Below are positions 62,231-64,000 of a DNA stretch of 64,000 bases, piece by piece (within the stretch, counting starts at the first letter, position 1; each line of letters begins with the position of its first letter). Under the pieces are notes generated by a model, which was given only the letters and a program-made list of their open reading frames with translations, did not search any database and was not told the origin of the DNA. The position numbers were made by a program, and so were the translations under genes. Source of the DNA: an uncultured Collinsella sp. (GTDB lineage: Bacteria; Actinomycetota; Coriobacteriia; Coriobacteriales; Coriobacteriaceae); contig CAKUFT010000002.1 of NCBI GenBank assembly GCA_934650095.1, forward strand, positions 1 to 64,000, given 5' to 3'.

Positions 62231-62342
62231 GCGGTACTTCCGTTCGTTGCGGTGTTTCGGGTTGACCAATTCTACCGCCGCGGGCGAGGCCATGCGCAAA
62301 TCGGCTACCATGGTTGCAAACTTCTAGGAGAAAGGGCCGCCC

Positions 62343-63629
62343 ATGTCGGTCGATATAGCCACGTATGTCCACGATCTTGCTGTTGAGGCCAAGGCCGCCT
62401 CGGGCGCGCTTGCCACGGCGAGCGATGAACAGCGCCAGGAGGCCGTGCGCGCCATGGCCGCAGCGCTGCGCGACGGCGTTGACTCCATCGTCGCCGCTAA
62501 CGAACTCGATATGTCCGCTGCGCGCGATGCGGGCACCTCGGCCGGCCTGCTTGATCGCCTGCTGCTGACACCCCAGCGCGTCGAAGGCATGGCTGCCGGC
62601 CTGGAAAAGCTCGCCGAGCTGCCCGATCCTGTCGGTCGTGTGCTCGACCACCGCGTGCTTGCAAGCGGCGTGGACCTCACCCGCGTGAGCGTGCCGCTGG
62701 GCCTGGTCGCTATGGTCTACGAGGCGCGCCCCAACGTGACGGCCGACGCCGCGGGCATCTGCATCCGCACTGGTAACGCATGCATTCTGCGCGGCGGTTC
62801 GCTGGCCTACCACTCGTGCGCCATGATTGCTGAGCTGCTGGCCGATGCGCTGGAGGCCAAGGGCTTCCCGCGCGAGGCCGTCTCGATGGTTGAGTCCACC
62901 GACCGCGAGGCCACCGGCGAGCTCATGAAGCTCCGCGGTATCGTCGATGTGCTCATTCCGCGTGGCGGTGCGGGCCTGATTCAGCGCTGCGTGCGCGAGT
63001 CGCTTGTGCCGGTGATCGAGACAGGCACGGGCAACTGCCACATTTACGTACACGAATCAGCCGACTTTGATAAGGCGCTTAACATTATCGTCAATGCCAA
63101 GACGCAGCGCGTGGGCGTGTGCAACGCCGCCGAGTCACTGCTGGTCGACCGTGCCGTGGCCGATGCGTTTTTGCCTGCGGTCGTTGCCGTGTTGCACGAC
63201 CATGGCGTGCTCATTCACGGCGACGAGGCGACGTGCGCTACGTGCGCCGACGCCGGTCTTGCCGAGGGCGATGACTACGTGGCCGCGACCGAGGAGGACT
63301 GGGGCCGCGAGTACCTGGCGCTCGAGATGAGCGTGAAGGTCGTGGCGAACGAGGATGAGGCCATCGCGCACATCAACCGCTACGGCACCATGCACTCCGA
63401 GGCCATCGTTGCCGAGGACACGGACGCTTGCGAGCGGTTCCTCGACGCAATCGATGCCTCGGCCGTGTATGCCAACGCCAGCACGCGCTTCACCGACGGC
63501 GGCGAGTTTGGACTGGGTGCCGAAATCGGCATCTCGACCCAAAAGCTCCACGCCCGCGGTCCCTTCGCCACCGAGGCCCTCACCACCTACAAATACAAGC
63601 TCCGCGGCACCGGCCAGGTCCGCCCCTAA
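62343..63629 (+). CDS. proA: Gamma-glutamyl phosphate reductase
   Basis: A 428-aa NADPH-dependent reductase that turns glutamyl-5-phosphate into glutamate semialdehyde for proline. The catalytic cysteine is in RVGVCNAAESLL (about residue 260), and IETGTGNCHIYVHESAD is conserved. YANASTRFTDGGEFGLGAEIGIST near the end is diagnostic. The length matches the family. AGGAG lies about 15 bases upstream. It diverges from the aminopeptidase-like gene. Confidence 0.94.
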   Translation: MSVDIATYVHDLAVEAKAASGALATASDEQRQEAVRAMAAALRDGVDSIVAANELDMSAARDAGTSAGLLDRLLLTPQRVEGMAAGLEKLAELPDPVGRVLDHRVLASGVDLTRVSVPLGLVAMVYEARPNVTADAAGICIRTGNACILRGGSLAYHSCAMIAELLADALEAKGFPREAVSMVESTDREATGELMKLRGIVDVLIPRGGAGLIQRCVRESLVPVIETGTGNCHIYVHESADFDKALNIIVNAKTQRVGVCNAAESLLVDRAVADAFLPAVVAVLHDHGVLIHGDEATCATCADAGLAEGDDYVAATEEDWGREYLALEMSVKVVANEDEAIAHINRYGTMHSEAIVAEDTDACERFLDAIDASAVYANASTRFTDGGEFGLGAEIGISTQKLHARGPFATEALTTYKYKLRGTGQVRP

Positions 63630-63642
63630 CACCCGCGCAAAC

Positions 63643-63680
63643 AAAAACCACCACAAAGGTGACCTTTGTGGTGGTTTTTT
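63643..63680. repeat. ACCACCACAAAGG hairpin repeat, copy 6 (loop-deleted)
   Basis: Perfect arms AAAAACCACCACAAAGG and CCTTTGTGGTGGTTTTT with almost no loop (TGA), a shortened form of the family. It follows proA and has T-runs on both strands, so it can terminate both convergent genes. Confidence 0.88.
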
Positions 63681-63697
63681 GCGCTTGGCGAGGCAGA

Positions 63698-64000
63698 TTA
63701 GGCCTCGAAGGTGTCGCGGTCGGGGGCGAAGGACTGCATAGCCGCGATGGTGCGGTCGAAGAGCTCGGGGAGCTCCCAGCCCAGCATCTCGGCACCCTGC
63801 GTAATCACGTCGCGCGAGCAGCCGGCGGCAAAGCGCTTGTCCTTGAACTTCTTCTTGAGCGACTTGGTCGTAAAGTCCATAACGCTCTTGCTCGGGCGCA
63901 TGATGACTGCAGCGCCGATCAGGCCGGTGAGCTCATCGCAGGCAAACAGGATCTTTTCCATCTGCAGCTCGGGTTTGGGCAGCGAGGTGTTGAAGTCCGA
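63698..64000 (-). CDS. HD-domain-like hydrolase, C-terminal part
   Basis: The gene runs in from the right edge on the minus strand; about 100 residues are visible and the ATG at 63961 is probably internal because the frame stays open to the edge (SDFNTSLPKPELQ precedes it). KILFACDELTGLIGAAVIMRPS and KKFKDKRFAAGCSRDVI match the late part of bacterial HD-domain phosphohydrolases, where DELTG supplies a conserved Asp. The metal-binding HD residues lie outside the window. Confidence 0.65.
   Translation of the reverse strand, partial: SDFNTSLPKPELQMEKILFACDELTGLIGAAVIMRPSKSVMDFTTKSLKKKFKDKRFAAGCSRDVITQGAEMLGWELPELFDRTIAAMQSFAPDRDTFEA

Overview
The window is a high-GC bacterial chromosome segment. 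Gene style suggests a gut Coriobacteriia member, probably Collinsella or a close relative: actinobacterial codon use, Ala/Glu/Pro-rich linkers, lactate permease plus ATP-type PEP carboxykinase, and a tRNA gene without an encoded CCA. The taxon is inferred from reading alone, not from a database search.

Layout. 1-8.5 kb holds core metabolism: a partial nitroreductase, two tandem histidine phosphatases, a DUF1015-like protein, an M20 peptidase, a nuclease-like orphan, the serC-serA serine operon and a Phd/RelE-type toxin-antitoxin pair. 8.7-38.9 kb is a defence island on the + strand. It opens with a tightly packed four-gene module that I cannot assign to any named system: a 1504-aa multi-domain protein, a ParB-like DGNRR protein, an SNF2-type helicase and an EP-linker/coiled-coil protein. 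A recognisable type 1 BREX operon follows (brxA, brxB, brxC, pglX, pglZ, brxL) with two unknown tail genes.

The pglX gene is split. Its methyltransferase/target-recognition part ends at 25133 and its conserved C-terminal part restarts at 31177, next to pglZ. The roughly 6 kb between them carries an unknown protein, a HEPN-type protein with an RNGFAH motif, a coiled-coil protein, and a divergent RloA/RloB-like ATPase-TOPRIM pair. The last three genes lie between two perfect 31-bp direct repeats exactly 4,100 bp apart. The palindromic core TTGTTGCTCAACAA of this repeat also occurs ahead of the whole island.

39-64 kb returns to housekeeping genes: a K+/H+ antiporter, a metallophosphatase, a flippase, lactate permease, PEP carboxykinase, B3/4, MarR, DegV and MGMT-like proteins, trpS, a WecA/TagO-like transferase, a candidate 6S-like RNA, a radical SAM activase, tRNA-Ala(CGC), pncB, and proB/proA with an opposed prolyl-aminopeptidase-like gene between them. 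An intact IS256-family element (8-bp target duplication) sits inside a larger palindromic element downstream of lldP. Intergenic regions are rich in hairpin repeats, including a six-copy family with arms ACCACCACAAAGG.

The island probably works as layered phage defence: BREX discriminates self from non-self by methylation, and the other cassettes act as added or back-up barriers. This role is inferred from family knowledge and gene neighbourhood.
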